Assembly: GCA_040219235.1 (NCBI GenBank)
Contig: JAVJSV010000012.1
Span: 682,001 to 746,000 of the forward strand
DNA: 64,000 bases
From: Rhodospirillaceae bacterium
GTDB lineage: Bacteria > Pseudomonadota > Alphaproteobacteria > Rhodospirillales > Rhodospirillaceae
Direction of reading: 5' to 3'
Shown here piece after piece: positions 39,063 to 47,877 of the stretch. The stretch's first letter is position 1; each line of letters starts with the position of its first letter. A program made the translations under genes and the position numbers. The notes beneath the pieces were generated by a model that made no database searches, had not been told where the DNA came from, and was given only the letters and a program-made list of their open reading frames with translations.

Positions 39063-39245
39063 TTACTCAGAGGTGGCGTTAGACGCCGTTTTGAGGGCGA
39101 AGCGCTTGCCGCAGTAGGGACAATCGATATGGCCCACCTCTGGCTTGATATTCAAATACACGCGGGGATGACCCAAGGTGCCACCGCCGCCATCGCAGTC
39201 CACATCTGTGCGCTCAACGTCTACTGTTTCAACCGGTTCTGCCAT
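39063..39245 (-). CDS. CHCC zinc-finger domain protein
   Basis: A 60-residue protein from ATG 39245 (MAEPVETV); a TTG at 39266 is the other possible start. The ligand set is Cys in VDCDGGGGTLGHPRV, the His of LGHP, and CPYCGKRF. This is the zf-CHCC pattern, also found in the NDUFS6 accessory subunit of mitochondrial complex I. In Alphaproteobacteria the small stand-alone form is common, with a suspected complex I role. It lies directly upstream of polA. Confidence 0.88.
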   Translation of the reverse strand: MAEPVETVDVERTDVDCDGGGGTLGHPRVYLNIKPEVGHIDCPYCGKRFALKTASNATSE

Positions 39246-39449
39246 GGTCTTATCCGCTTGGTTCAAGGGTGAATGTGATGTCCCTTTCTATGACCTGCTC
39301 CACCGTGTGAAGCAACCCCGTTGGTGGTCAAAAGCGACCCCGTTGACCCGACCACAGGCGGAGTGATACCCAACGCACATCGTGCCAAGTCGTCCAGGCT
39401 GGGCTTATTCACTTTACATTAGAACGCTGGCTAAGGTCGCCTTTCATCC

Positions 39450-40445
39450 ATGCCTGATAACGACCCTTCTCACCAAACTGCCGCCGCTTCCACGTCAGTT
39501 CTGCCCGACCTGGCTGTTTCCATCAACGGTTTGTCTAAAACCTATGCCAGTCAGAATGGTGGCCCGGAAAAGAAAGCGCTGAGTAATATCGATCTGGACG
39601 TACCTCGGGGGTCGTTCTTTGGCCTTCTCGGACCCAATGGGGCCGGCAAGTCGACCATGATCAACATTATGGCGGGTCTTGTGAGAAAGACCTCCGGATC
39701 TGTTCGGCTCTGGGATTTTGATATTGATACCCAGGAACGCCGGGCGCGTTGTGCCATCGGAGTCGTGCCGCAGGAGCTTAATCTCGATCCATTTTTCACG
39801 CCCCGTGAAACCCTGGAAGTGCAGGCCGGGCTCTATGGTGTGCCGAAATCTGAGCGTCATACGATGGAGATTCTCGAGACGGTGGGACTGGCCGATAAGG
39901 CTGATTCTTACTCGCGCACTCTATCGGGGGGGATGCGTCGTCGCCTGTTGATCGCCAAAGCCATGGTTCACAGCCCGCCCATTTTGGTGCTCGATGAACC
40001 GACTGCCGGGGTTGATGTCGAACTGCGGCAAACCCTGTGGAAAGCCATCCGCGCCATGAATGACCGCGGCACGACGATTCTGCTGACCACTCACTATCTC
40101 GAGGAAGCGGAAGAGCTGTGTGATCGCATCGCCATTATCAATCACGGTCAGGTCGTGGCCTGCGACACCACAGATGCGTTGCTCAAGCAACTCGATAACA
40201 AAACAGTTCTGTTGCTGTTGTCGAAGCCATTGGCTGAGATTCCAGACGCGTTGGCGAGATTTGAACCCCGGATGCCGACCCCAAATCAAATCGAAATCAC
40301 TTACCGGCCATCCTCCACCGCCATGCTCGAAATCCTTCAGACGGCGCAAAGCCTCAACTTGCCGATCGCTGATATTGTCACCGAGGAAGTCGATCTGGAA
40401 GATATTTTCCTGCAATTGACAAGTTCCGGGTCCGCCGCGCTGTGA
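39450..40445 (+). CDS. ABC transporter ATP-binding protein without adjacent permease
   Basis: A 331-residue ABC ATPase of the multidrug/Nod type. Walker A is LLGPNGAGKSTMINI, the signature RTLSGGMRRRLLIAK, Walker B ILVLDEPTAGVD, and the H-loop LLTTHYLEEAEELCD. Beyond about residue 230 lies a C-terminal extension of roughly 100 residues, as in Nod-type ABC-2 exporters. No permease gene is next to it, so the partner must be elsewhere. It overlaps the downstream lipoprotein hydrolase gene as GTGA, implying translational coupling and a shared role in lipid or envelope handling. Confidence 0.88.
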   Translation: MPDNDPSHQTAAASTSVLPDLAVSINGLSKTYASQNGGPEKKALSNIDLDVPRGSFFGLLGPNGAGKSTMINIMAGLVRKTSGSVRLWDFDIDTQERRARCAIGVVPQELNLDPFFTPRETLEVQAGLYGVPKSERHTMEILETVGLADKADSYSRTLSGGMRRRLLIAKAMVHSPPILVLDEPTAGVDVELRQTLWKAIRAMNDRGTTILLTTHYLEEAEELCDRIAIINHGQVVACDTTDALLKQLDNKTVLLLLSKPLAEIPDALARFEPRMPTPNQIEITYRPSSTAMLEILQTAQSLNLPIADIVTEEVDLEDIFLQLTSSGSAAL

Positions 40446-41443
40446 GGGCGTTCGCCGCTGTCGCACTATGTGTTCTGATCGCGGGCTGCGCCCCCCAAAT
40501 CGCACCGCCCGGGACACGGCTTTCGGCGCCGTCGCTGTCTGAGGATGTGTTCATTACGGCAGACGGTTTGCAGCTGCCGGTCCGCCGCTGGCTTCCCGCG
40601 CAACCACCCCACGGCGTGGTTTTGGCGGTGCATGGCTTCAATGACTACAGCAAGTCTTTTGATAAGGTTCCCGATGCGCCGGGGGTCGGTCCGACACTCG
40701 CAGATAAGGGGTATGCTGTCTTTGCTTACGATCAGCGGGGGTTTGGCCGTTCGCCAAATGCCGGATACTGGCCGGGTGGAAATCAACTCGCGAATGACTT
40801 TAAGGCTTTCGTCGGCGTCCTCAGCCAAACCTATCCAGAGGTTCCGGTTTATGCGATCGGCGTTAGCATGGGCGGCGCGGTTGTGATCTCGGCGTTGACC
40901 TCGGACATCCCGCCGCCGTTGCGTGCTGTTGTGTTGGTGGCCCCTGCCGTCTGGGGGCGTGAAGCCATGCCGCTACTCTATACGGCGACCTTGTGGCTCG
41001 GCGCCCATACTATGCCGTGGGCCAAGCCCTCCGGGCGAAGCTTGGGCCGTTTGGCCAGCGATAATATTGAAATGCTGCGCGATGCCAGCCGTGATCCGCT
41101 GTTCATCAAAGACACCCGGATCGACAGCATTTATGGCCTGACAAACCTGATGGATCAGGCTCTGGCAAACGTTGGGAATATGACGGTGCCAACCTTGTAT
41201 ATTTATGGCGCAAATGACGAGATTATTCCAAAAAATGCGACGGAAAAGGCGATCACCCGCTTTCTCAATGATCAGCCGGAGCGCCGTTTTGGGTTTTACG
41301 AAAACGGCTGGCATATGATGTTGCGAGATTTACAGGCAGAGACAGTTTTGTCTGACGTGGCGAGCTTTTTCGCGGATCCTGACCAGCCGTTGCCCTCGGG
41401 CGCAGATCTTGAGCCTCTTTCGCGCTTTAATGCTGCACAGTGA
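40442..41443 (+). CDS. Lipoprotein alpha/beta hydrolase (lysophospholipase/monoacylglycerol lipase type)
   Basis: A 333-residue serine hydrolase with a lipoprotein signal ending LIAGC, lipid anchor at Cys16. The nucleophile elbow is AIGVSMGGAV, and the probable acid and histidine are in YIYGANDEIIP and YENGWHMML. GFNDYSKSFD and YDQRGFGRS match the family. It is expected on the periplasmic or outer-membrane side and probably acts on lysophospholipids or monoacylglycerols. The GTG start overlaps the ABC ATPase stop. Confidence 0.87.
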   Translation: MRAFAAVALCVLIAGCAPQIAPPGTRLSAPSLSEDVFITADGLQLPVRRWLPAQPPHGVVLAVHGFNDYSKSFDKVPDAPGVGPTLADKGYAVFAYDQRGFGRSPNAGYWPGGNQLANDFKAFVGVLSQTYPEVPVYAIGVSMGGAVVISALTSDIPPPLRAVVLVAPAVWGREAMPLLYTATLWLGAHTMPWAKPSGRSLGRLASDNIEMLRDASRDPLFIKDTRIDSIYGLTNLMDQALANVGNMTVPTLYIYGANDEIIPKNATEKAITRFLNDQPERRFGFYENGWHMMLRDLQAETVLSDVASFFADPDQPLPSGADLEPLSRFNAAQ

Positions 41444-41490
41444 GATCGTTATAGGAGAGCGTGTTTGCCAGCCTTTACCGTGTTCGGTGA

Positions 41491-41519
41491 TGGACAGAGA
41501 TTAGAGCTTTGTCTATGTT
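41491..41519 (+). promoter_or_regulatory. Candidate promoter of tRNA-Arg
   Basis: TGGACA (41491-41496) and TATGTT (41514-41519) are separated by 17 bases and lie 12 bases before the tRNA 5' end. Spacing and sequence fit a housekeeping sigma promoter with one and two mismatches. Confidence 0.55.
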
Positions 41520-41531
41520 CCGGCCTCTCGC

Positions 41532-41608
41532 GCGCCCGTAGCTCAGCTGGATAGAGTACCAGATTCCGAATCTGGGGGTCACAGGTTCGAATCCTGTCGG
41601 GCGCGCCA
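41532..41608 (+). tRNA. tRNA-Arg (anticodon CCG)
   Basis: A complete cloverleaf of 77 bases including an encoded CCA. The acceptor stem pairs GCGCCCG with CGGGCGC, the D arm has GCTCAGCTGGATAGAG, and the anticodon arm is CCAGA-TTCCGAA-TCTGG with anticodon CCG, which reads CGG. The T arm is ACAGG-TTCGAAT-CCTGT. The 3' end is duplicated downstream. Confidence 0.97.
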
Positions 41609-41698
41609 CTTTTTCTTCAAAAGCAGCCGCCCTATCATAAATTTAGTTCGAATGCTTTTCGAACGGGCGCGCCACTTTTTCTTCAAAAGCAGCCGCCC
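41598..41698 (+). repeat. Perfect 35-bp direct repeat copying the tRNA-Arg 3' end
   Basis: The sequence from CGGGCGCGCCA of the tRNA acceptor through a shared tail ending GCAGCCGCCC occurs at 41598-41632 and again at 41664-41698 without mismatch. The second copy is preceded by GTTCGAA-TGCTT-TTCGAAC (41646-41664), which mimics a T arm. It could be a partial tandem duplication or a remnant attachment site. No integrase gene is near. Confidence 0.85.
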
Positions 41699-41831
41699 CA
41701 CTCACCAGCGCGTCATTAATATAGTATCGTCTTGTTAAGTAATTAGCGTATTGGCTTGCCCGGGTCCCTTTGGGTCCTTACTTTAGCAACCATAATGAAG
41801 TGCCAATGTTCAATACTGGAGATTCTTAGAC

Positions 41832-42263
41832 ATGCGTTCATCTGTGATTGTTCTTGCCGCGACCTTTTTAGCCACAACAGCGTGCGCGCAAGCCGAGGAC
41901 TGGCCCCGCACCGAGTCTGCCCCGGAAGCCAGAGCTTACATTATTTCTCCCTCAAATGGGGAAGTGGTCTCCAGCCCAGTTAAAGTAAAGTTTGGGTTGT
42001 CTGGGATGGGCGTTGCGCCAGCCGGCATTGAGTATCCGGACACAGGTCACCACCATCTTCTGATCAACAGAACGATCGAAATTAAAAGTGAGCCGTTGCC
42101 CTCAGGGGATGCTGACCTGCTGCACTTTGGCGGCGGACAAACCGAGGCGGTGATTGAGCTGGAGCCCGGCGAGTATACCCTTCAGATGATTCTCGGCGAT
42201 CAAGATCATGTTCCACATGATCCACCGGTTATGTCTGAAAAAGTGACAATCACGGTCAAGTAA
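41832..42263 (+). CDS. DUF4399 domain secreted protein
   Basis: A 143-residue exported protein with a signal peptide (about residues 1-21, ending TACAQAED). The remainder matches the DUF4399 pattern: PSNGEVVSSPVKVKFGLSGMG, then GHHHLLIN, HFGGGQTEA and QMILGDQDHVPHDPP. The His-rich GHHH and HVPHDPP could bind a metal, which is inference. Function is unknown. The stretch 41699-41831 before it shows nothing else; a single-gene unit is likely. Confidence 0.85.
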   Translation: MRSSVIVLAATFLATTACAQAEDWPRTESAPEARAYIISPSNGEVVSSPVKVKFGLSGMGVAPAGIEYPDTGHHHLLINRTIEIKSEPLPSGDADLLHFGGGQTEAVIELEPGEYTLQMILGDQDHVPHDPPVMSEKVTITVK

Positions 42264-42484
42264 CGTCTTTGGCCTGTTGCGGCTGGTGTGCGCCGGTCGA
42301 TTTGATGGTTGTGACCGCGAACGATACAAATTCGGCGTGCAACCCAGTTTGCTTGCGCCTTTTAGGCTTTGCGTATAGGGTTTGGCGTAGTAAATGGTCG
42401 TTATAAAAGGCCGGATCAGTTTAACCGTATGGGGGCGTTCGGTAGATCGATTAAGGTCATACCGAAGCGGGGACGGGAAAGCGC

Positions 42485-43864
42485 ATGAGCGTATTATATA
42501 AGGCGCTTCAGAAAGCAGCTAAAGAGAACGAAGAGCAGGCGGCTGTTCATGGCACAGATGCGGATGCTGCTGCGGTTGGGGCTTTTGATCCCGAACGCTT
42601 GGCAGGTTCAGGCGCAATTTCTTCAGGGCGCTCTAGTGGCGTAAACTGGCGTGTTGCTGGTGCAGCTTCTGCTGTGGTTTTGGCCGTTGTCCTCGTAGCA
42701 GTCTTCTTCTTATTCGACTCAGACCAACCAGCTTCTGTTCAAGTCGCGCAACAACCTGTTGCCCCCGCTCCTCAGATTGCGAATGATGCGCCTGAATCAA
42801 ATTCTGTCGCTTCTCAATCGGAAATCAGTGCTTCTCAAGCGCAAACTGACGCGGTCGGTTTAGAAGCTTCGGATACGCCACCAGTTACTCAATCGGATGC
42901 TCAATCGGGCACAGAATCTAACAATGTCGCTGCTGTTGTGCCAGCACCTGTTGCAACGGCACCCGTTGCCCCAGAAGCCGTTGCCCCAGAAGCCGTTACC
43001 CCTGCAGCGCCAGTCGCAGCCGCAGCTGTTGTCGCCACGCAAGCTCCTGTGGCGGCTTCCGTCGGTGTTGCACAAGTACAGGCTCCTATTGCGCTGGTTC
43101 CTGCTGCTCCCGTTCAAGGTTCTGCCCCACCAGCTCCCGCTCAAACGCCGCCCACTCAGTCTGATCCCATGCCAAGGCTCGGCCCGGATTCTCCGGCGCG
43201 CGTCTTGAGTCCGCCCATTTCAATTCGCCGGGCCGATGCTGAATTCGCTGGGGCCGGTGATCTGGTTCAGGTTCGTGAAGTTTCGCAATCTGCGCAGGAA
43301 AATGTAACGGCTGGCTATAACGCTTTGGTCCGCGGTGATGTTGGGTCTGCTCTTGAGCTTTACACCCAAGCCCTGTCCACAGAGCCAACAAGTGTGATGG
43401 CCCAGTTGGGCCGCAGCGCCTCTTTGCAAAGGCTTGGCCGTCTTGAAGAAGCGCGCGCTGGTTATGAGACGGTGTTACGCATCGACCCGAGTAACCGCGA
43501 GGCGCTAACAAACCTGACAACGATTTACAGCACCCGCGCGCCCAATGAAGCGCTCAGCCGGTTGTTGGATCTTGAGCGGGAATACCCCAATTTCAGCCCG
43601 GTAAAAGCCCAGATTGGCTTGCTCTATGCGCGTATGGGATCAAACCCCCAGGCTCTGGCGTATCTCCGTGAAGCCGCGTCAATGGCGCCGGCGACGGTCA
43701 TGTACCAATACAATCTGGCGGTCTTGCTTGACCGCTTGGGTCGTGCGGAGCAAGCCGTGGTGTCGTACGAGCGGGTGCTCGCCGGTATTCTCAATGGTGG
43801 TGTTGCGAGTGATCTCTCGCGGGCTAGCATTGAGCGCCGTGTGCGTTATCTGAAAACCTTGTAA
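42485..43864 (+). CDS. mshN: MshN/GspB-like TPR pilus biogenesis protein
   Basis: A 459-residue bitopic protein. The cytoplasmic N-terminus MSVLYKALQKAAKENE resembles the conserved start of MshN and GspB. One membrane helix follows (about residues 56-77), then a Pro/Ala/Gln-rich periplasmic linker (about 80-250) and TPR repeats (about 280-455). The linker has a 15-bp in-frame tandem repeat encoding VAPEA (from 42965). It is the first gene of the pilus locus and precedes the ExeA-type ATPase it should partner, as in MshM-MshN and GspA-GspB. This pair is expected to help place the secretin in the wall. Confidence 0.75.
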   Translation: MSVLYKALQKAAKENEEQAAVHGTDADAAAVGAFDPERLAGSGAISSGRSSGVNWRVAGAASAVVLAVVLVAVFFLFDSDQPASVQVAQQPVAPAPQIANDAPESNSVASQSEISASQAQTDAVGLEASDTPPVTQSDAQSGTESNNVAAVVPAPVATAPVAPEAVAPEAVTPAAPVAAAAVVATQAPVAASVGVAQVQAPIALVPAAPVQGSAPPAPAQTPPTQSDPMPRLGPDSPARVLSPPISIRRADAEFAGAGDLVQVREVSQSAQENVTAGYNALVRGDVGSALELYTQALSTEPTSVMAQLGRSASLQRLGRLEEARAGYETVLRIDPSNREALTNLTTIYSTRAPNEALSRLLDLEREYPNFSPVKAQIGLLYARMGSNPQALAYLREAASMAPATVMYQYNLAVLLDRLGRAEQAVVSYERVLAGILNGGVASDLSRASIERRVRYLKTL

Positions 43865-43886
43865 CGCACGCCGTCCGGAACGGCTG

Positions 43887-44891
43887 ATGCCTTATCTTGC
43901 GCATTTTGGGTTACGGGAACATCCTTTCACCCTGACACCAAACACCAACCAATACTTCCCGATCGACAAACATGTGGAGATCATCCAGTCGATCCAATTT
44001 GGCATTGCCCGGAACACGGGCATCCTGAAAGTTGTTGGGGACGTCGGCACTGGCAAAACAATGCTGTGCCGCCTTTTGTTGCGCAAGCTGGTGGGATCCA
44101 ACGATGCCGTGGCGTACTTAAACGCACCACAATGTGATCCAGAAAGCTTGGTTGGTTTGGTTTGTGCGGAGTTTGGCCTGGAGGCAGGGACACGCACGCA
44201 GATGCTCCAGGATTTAAACACGTTTCTCCTTGAGCAACATGCCATTGGCCGCAACGCTGTTCTCATTATCGACGAAGCGCAAGCCTTGGGCGCTGAGGGA
44301 TTAGAGACAATTCGGCTGTTGTCTAACATTGAAACCGAGCGGCACAAGTTGCTGCAGATCGTGATGTTTGGTCAAAGCGAGCTTGATGACTTGCTCAGCC
44401 AACCCAACCTCCGTCAGATCATCCAGCGGATCGGGTTTTCCTTCAATACCGGCCCGCTGACGATGGATGAGGCGGTGCACTATATGACGCATCGGCTGGC
44501 GGCGAGCCGTTTGGACGGTATTGAGTTCCCTGTTTTTGACGAAGGGGCGGTGCGATTATTGGCCGCGAGTGCTCAATTTGTGCCGCGGGTCATAAATATT
44601 CTGGCGGATAAGGCGTTGCTGGTGGCCTATGGCGAGGGGGCCATTCAGGTCACGGAAAAGCACGCCGCTGCTGCGATTGATGATTCTCCGCAGATCGCCC
44701 GGCCTATCAGATTTAACCGGAGTACCGCGCGTCGCGTTCTTGTTGGGGTGATCGCATTGGAGGCTGCCGCCGTGGTGGCATTGTTTGTCCTCAGCCCAAC
44801 CTTGCAGTTTTGGGCAAAAGACACCCTTGGCAAGGCGGTGTCTGTGATTTCCGGCGCACCGCCTCAATCGTCCACAGACCCCGAGCGTTGA
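43887..44891 (+). CDS. mshM: MshM/ExeA-family AAA ATPase
   Basis: A 334-residue P-loop ATPase of the ExeA/GspA family. The characteristic N-terminus is YLAHFGLREHPFTLTPN, with Walker A VVGDVGTGKTMLCRLL and Walker B AVLIIDEAQALG. A membrane helix at about residues 275-298 anchors it. It lies 22 bases after the mshN-like gene. Family members support secretin assembly through the peptidoglycan layer. The ATG at 43887 fits the conserved N-terminus. Confidence 0.87.
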   Translation: MPYLAHFGLREHPFTLTPNTNQYFPIDKHVEIIQSIQFGIARNTGILKVVGDVGTGKTMLCRLLLRKLVGSNDAVAYLNAPQCDPESLVGLVCAEFGLEAGTRTQMLQDLNTFLLEQHAIGRNAVLIIDEAQALGAEGLETIRLLSNIETERHKLLQIVMFGQSELDDLLSQPNLRQIIQRIGFSFNTGPLTMDEAVHYMTHRLAASRLDGIEFPVFDEGAVRLLAASAQFVPRVINILADKALLVAYGEGAIQVTEKHAAAAIDDSPQIARPIRFNRSTARRVLVGVIALEAAAVVALFVLSPTLQFWAKDTLGKAVSVISGAPPQSSTDPER

Positions 44892-45644
44892 TTGCCAGAG
44901 GCAGATTTTATTGACCTGGCGCGTGGCCCGATTGGTCTGACATTTGTCGCCCTGTTAGGCTTGGTCTGCGGGAGTTTTGTGACCGCGTTGTCCTACAGGC
45001 TGCCCCGCGGCGAGAATTTTGTCAGCGGCAGATCGGCCTGTCCGAGCTGCAAGACGGTTCTTACCGCCCGCGATCTCTTCCCTGTGGTGTCCTGGCTGGT
45101 GTCCCGGGGGCGGTGCCGGCACTGTCATGCCAAAGTCTCTGGGCGTTACCCTCTTATTGAAGTGACGTGTGGTGTCTTGTTTCTCGCGGCTGTCTTGTCG
45201 GCTGAAGCCTCAGGTGAGGCGCGGATTTTGGTGTTATGGGGGCTTGCAATCGGCTTGCTGTCCTTGACTGTCACCGATTTTGAGTTTCAGCGTTTGCCTA
45301 ATGGCCTGGTTTTGTTTGTGTTTGGCTTGAGTTGGGCTTTGGCATGGTTGGATGGCCGCACGCCGGCTGATGTTGGGCTATCAATCATTTTGGCCGTTGC
45401 GACGGGTGTGGCGTTACGAGTGTTAGGTCAGATTGTTGAAAAAAAGCCTGGGCTGGGCTGGGGTGATATCAAGCTGCTGGTTGCGGTGTCTGTGGCGTTA
45501 TCACTTGAAACCTTGCCGTATTTTCTGATCATCACGGCTGCGGTCTCTTTGGTTCTGGCGGCCTGGTATGTCTGGAGACGTGGTGAGACTCAGATTCCCT
45601 TTGGCCCGGCTTTATGCGTTGGGGCCTTCGCGACATTCTTGTGA
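44892..45644 (+). CDS. pilD: Prepilin peptidase/N-methyltransferase (type IV)
   Basis: An approximately 250-residue integral membrane protease that cleaves prepilins after Gly and methylates the new N-terminus. The N-terminal methyltransferase part has CGSFVTALSYRLPRGE, then the zinc-type cysteines CPSC and CRHC. The catalytic aspartates are in VTDFEFQRLPN and GLGWGDIKLL. The TTG start at 44892 follows the mshM stop with no gap, so translation is coupled. It should process the four prepilins encoded downstream. Confidence 0.9.
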   Translation: MPEADFIDLARGPIGLTFVALLGLVCGSFVTALSYRLPRGENFVSGRSACPSCKTVLTARDLFPVVSWLVSRGRCRHCHAKVSGRYPLIEVTCGVLFLAAVLSAEASGEARILVLWGLAIGLLSLTVTDFEFQRLPNGLVLFVFGLSWALAWLDGRTPADVGLSIILAVATGVALRVLGQIVEKKPGLGWGDIKLLVAVSVALSLETLPYFLIITAAVSLVLAAWYVWRRGETQIPFGPALCVGAFATFL

Positions 45645-45856
45645 CGCGAAACGGGTTGGAAAAGCTGGTAAAAAGCGCAATCAGTCTGTTGTCGCCTGGG
45701 AGCCATTTCTGATAGCATAGTGATGGGAAAAGCCTTAAAGCTTGACGGGTCTGAGTTTTAGACACGTTAATCTTAAGGTTACGAAGTTTTGTTCTGCCTA
45801 ATAAAGTGGCGCTTTTTGACCACATGTCAGAACAATTGGGGAAGGGGATGCCCAAA

Positions 45857-47791
45857 ATGGAATTGAGAACTGATCTTTTGCCGGTTAAAGGCAAGGCTGT
45901 CCGGGCCCTCTTGCTCGGAACGGCGGCAATGCTGGTCGCCTCTTGCTCAGAGTATACGGATTACGATCCCTCTGCTGGACTGCAAAAAGAAGATTACGAG
46001 CAACTCCTGAACCGCCGTTCGCCAGAACAGGGCGCGCAGATGGAAGAGCCGCCCATCCCCGATTTCCAACCTGTATTGGCGGCGCCCTCCGCGCCTGAAC
46101 TTGCCGACGTGCGCCGGGTCTCCATTTCGGTGACAGATTCAACGCCATTGCGCGACATCCTCATTGAGTTGGCCCGCAAGGCTGGCGTTGATTTGGAAAT
46201 GGACCCGCGCATCTCAGGCGGCATAATTTACACGGCCACAGACCGCCCCTTTGTTGAGGTTATTGAACGGATCGCCGAGTTGGGTGAACTGAGGTATCAG
46301 TTCCGCAACAACAGCCTGAAGGTCGAGCTGGATGAGCCGTATATTTCATATTATCGGCTTGATTACCCGGATTTGACCCGCACCGCCTCCAGCACCAGCC
46401 AAACCACAACAGATGTCAGCAACGCCATTCAGGGTGCTGGCGGTGGCAGTGGCACAAGCCAATCTGACGTGAGCGTCTCGTCTTCTTCAAACTCTGATTT
46501 CTGGTCCTCGGTGGGTGAGGGTATTGAGCAAATTCTTAGTGCGACAAACACAGAAGTACGCTCTAACGCTGACGCTCGCGATCAGTCTTTTACGCCCTCC
46601 ACCACCGCAGCGGATGCTGAAGATGAGGACAGCGGCAGCGATACCCAGTCTCTTGTTGAAGGCGCGACCGGGGTAGAGGGATTAGAGAATCCTTTATTGG
46701 CGGATCGCGGCTCAAGTGGTGTTGGGGCCCGCTCGATCGGTCAGCCGACCCAGGGCGCAAATATTCGCAGTGCGTTTTTCTCCGTCAATCAGCAAGCTGG
46801 CATTGTCACGGTGTTTGCCAGCCAAAAACAGCAAAAGTTAATTGCAGACTACATTGACCGCTTGCGCCGCTCGGTTCTGGCTCAAGTTCTGATTGAAGCC
46901 AAAATCGTGGAAGTCACGCTATCTGATCAGTTCCGCACGGGCGTGGATTGGTCGTCTTTTGGTGGTGTCGATCCCTTATCTGGCAATGCTGCCCAGGGGC
47001 CGTGGGCTGGTGACAATCAATCTCTTGATCTTACCTCCAACTTTTCCAGAAACGTGGCGACCGATTCCTTTCCAGACCCAACCATTGGCTTGATCTGGAA
47101 CAACACCGACCTTGACCTCAATGTGGCGGTGTCTCTGATTAACGCCTTTGGCACAACACGCACGTTGTCGAGCCCCCGCGTCACCGTTGTGAACAATCAG
47201 ACGGCCTTGCTCAAAGTCGCTGAGAACGAAGTGTTCTTTGAAATTAACGTTGAGTTTCAACCGGCGACAGATACCTCTGCGTCTGTGACAACTTTCGATA
47301 GTCAGGTGCAGACTGTCCCTGTGGGAATTGTGATGGCGGTGCAACCGGCCATTGATCCGGATGGACAGCGCATATCGATGAGCATGCGGCCCTCGATTAC
47401 GCGGTTGGTGCGTCGTATCGAAGATCCGGGCGTGCAACTTCAACTGGCTCAAATTAACGCACAAAACGGGACCAATCTGGCTGTGTCTTCAGCCATTCCG
47501 GTCATTGAGACTCGTGAGGTCGACTCCATCGTCACGATGGAATCCGGCCAGGTCGTGGTGATGGGGGGGCTGATGCAAGAGATTGCTATCAATTCTCGCG
47601 AAGGTGCGCCCGGGCTGATGGATGTGCCGCTTCTGGGCCGTGCGTTTGGTCAAGACGTACGTGAGACAGAAGTTGTTGAGCTGGTGATTTTCCTGCGGGC
47701 CACCATTGTTGGGGATCGCGATACCGTTCATGATGAAGATATTCGCCTCTACAACAAGTTTGCGCCTGATCCACGTCCGCTCGTCTTTTAA
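45857..47791 (+). CDS. mshL: MshL/PilQ-type outer membrane secretin
   Basis: From ATG 45857 a lipoprotein signal ends LVASC with the anchor at Cys30. The next part (about 85-170) is a secretin/TonB N-terminal domain (STN). A long low-complexity Ser/Thr/Asp region follows at about 175-300. The C-terminal secretin beta domain includes VLIEAKIVEVTLSD, TRTLSSPRVTVVNNQTALL and SGQVVVMGGLMQE. It forms the outer-membrane pore for the pilus. The GGGGAAGGGG 9 bases upstream supports this start over the earlier ones at 45806 and 45848. Confidence 0.93.
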   Translation: MELRTDLLPVKGKAVRALLLGTAAMLVASCSEYTDYDPSAGLQKEDYEQLLNRRSPEQGAQMEEPPIPDFQPVLAAPSAPELADVRRVSISVTDSTPLRDILIELARKAGVDLEMDPRISGGIIYTATDRPFVEVIERIAELGELRYQFRNNSLKVELDEPYISYYRLDYPDLTRTASSTSQTTTDVSNAIQGAGGGSGTSQSDVSVSSSSNSDFWSSVGEGIEQILSATNTEVRSNADARDQSFTPSTTAADAEDEDSGSDTQSLVEGATGVEGLENPLLADRGSSGVGARSIGQPTQGANIRSAFFSVNQQAGIVTVFASQKQQKLIADYIDRLRRSVLAQVLIEAKIVEVTLSDQFRTGVDWSSFGGVDPLSGNAAQGPWAGDNQSLDLTSNFSRNVATDSFPDPTIGLIWNNTDLDLNVAVSLINAFGTTRTLSSPRVTVVNNQTALLKVAENEVFFEINVEFQPATDTSASVTTFDSQVQTVPVGIVMAVQPAIDPDGQRISMSMRPSITRLVRRIEDPGVQLQLAQINAQNGTNLAVSSAIPVIETREVDSIVTMESGQVVVMGGLMQEIAINSREGAPGLMDVPLLGRAFGQDVRETEVVELVIFLRATIVGDRDTVHDEDIRLYNKFAPDPRPLVF

Positions 47792-47877
47792 GGGTAAGGG
47801 ACAAAGATTAAAGGACGCGATCTGGTTCAGCGGTCACCGGCACTGACCCAACTGATTTAAGGGAGCATTGCTGTTAA

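Noticed and set aside
41464-41831. Integrated mobile element at tRNA-Arg
   Set aside because: Despite the duplicated tRNA end, the copies are only 66 bases apart and no integrase, transposase or cargo gene is present.
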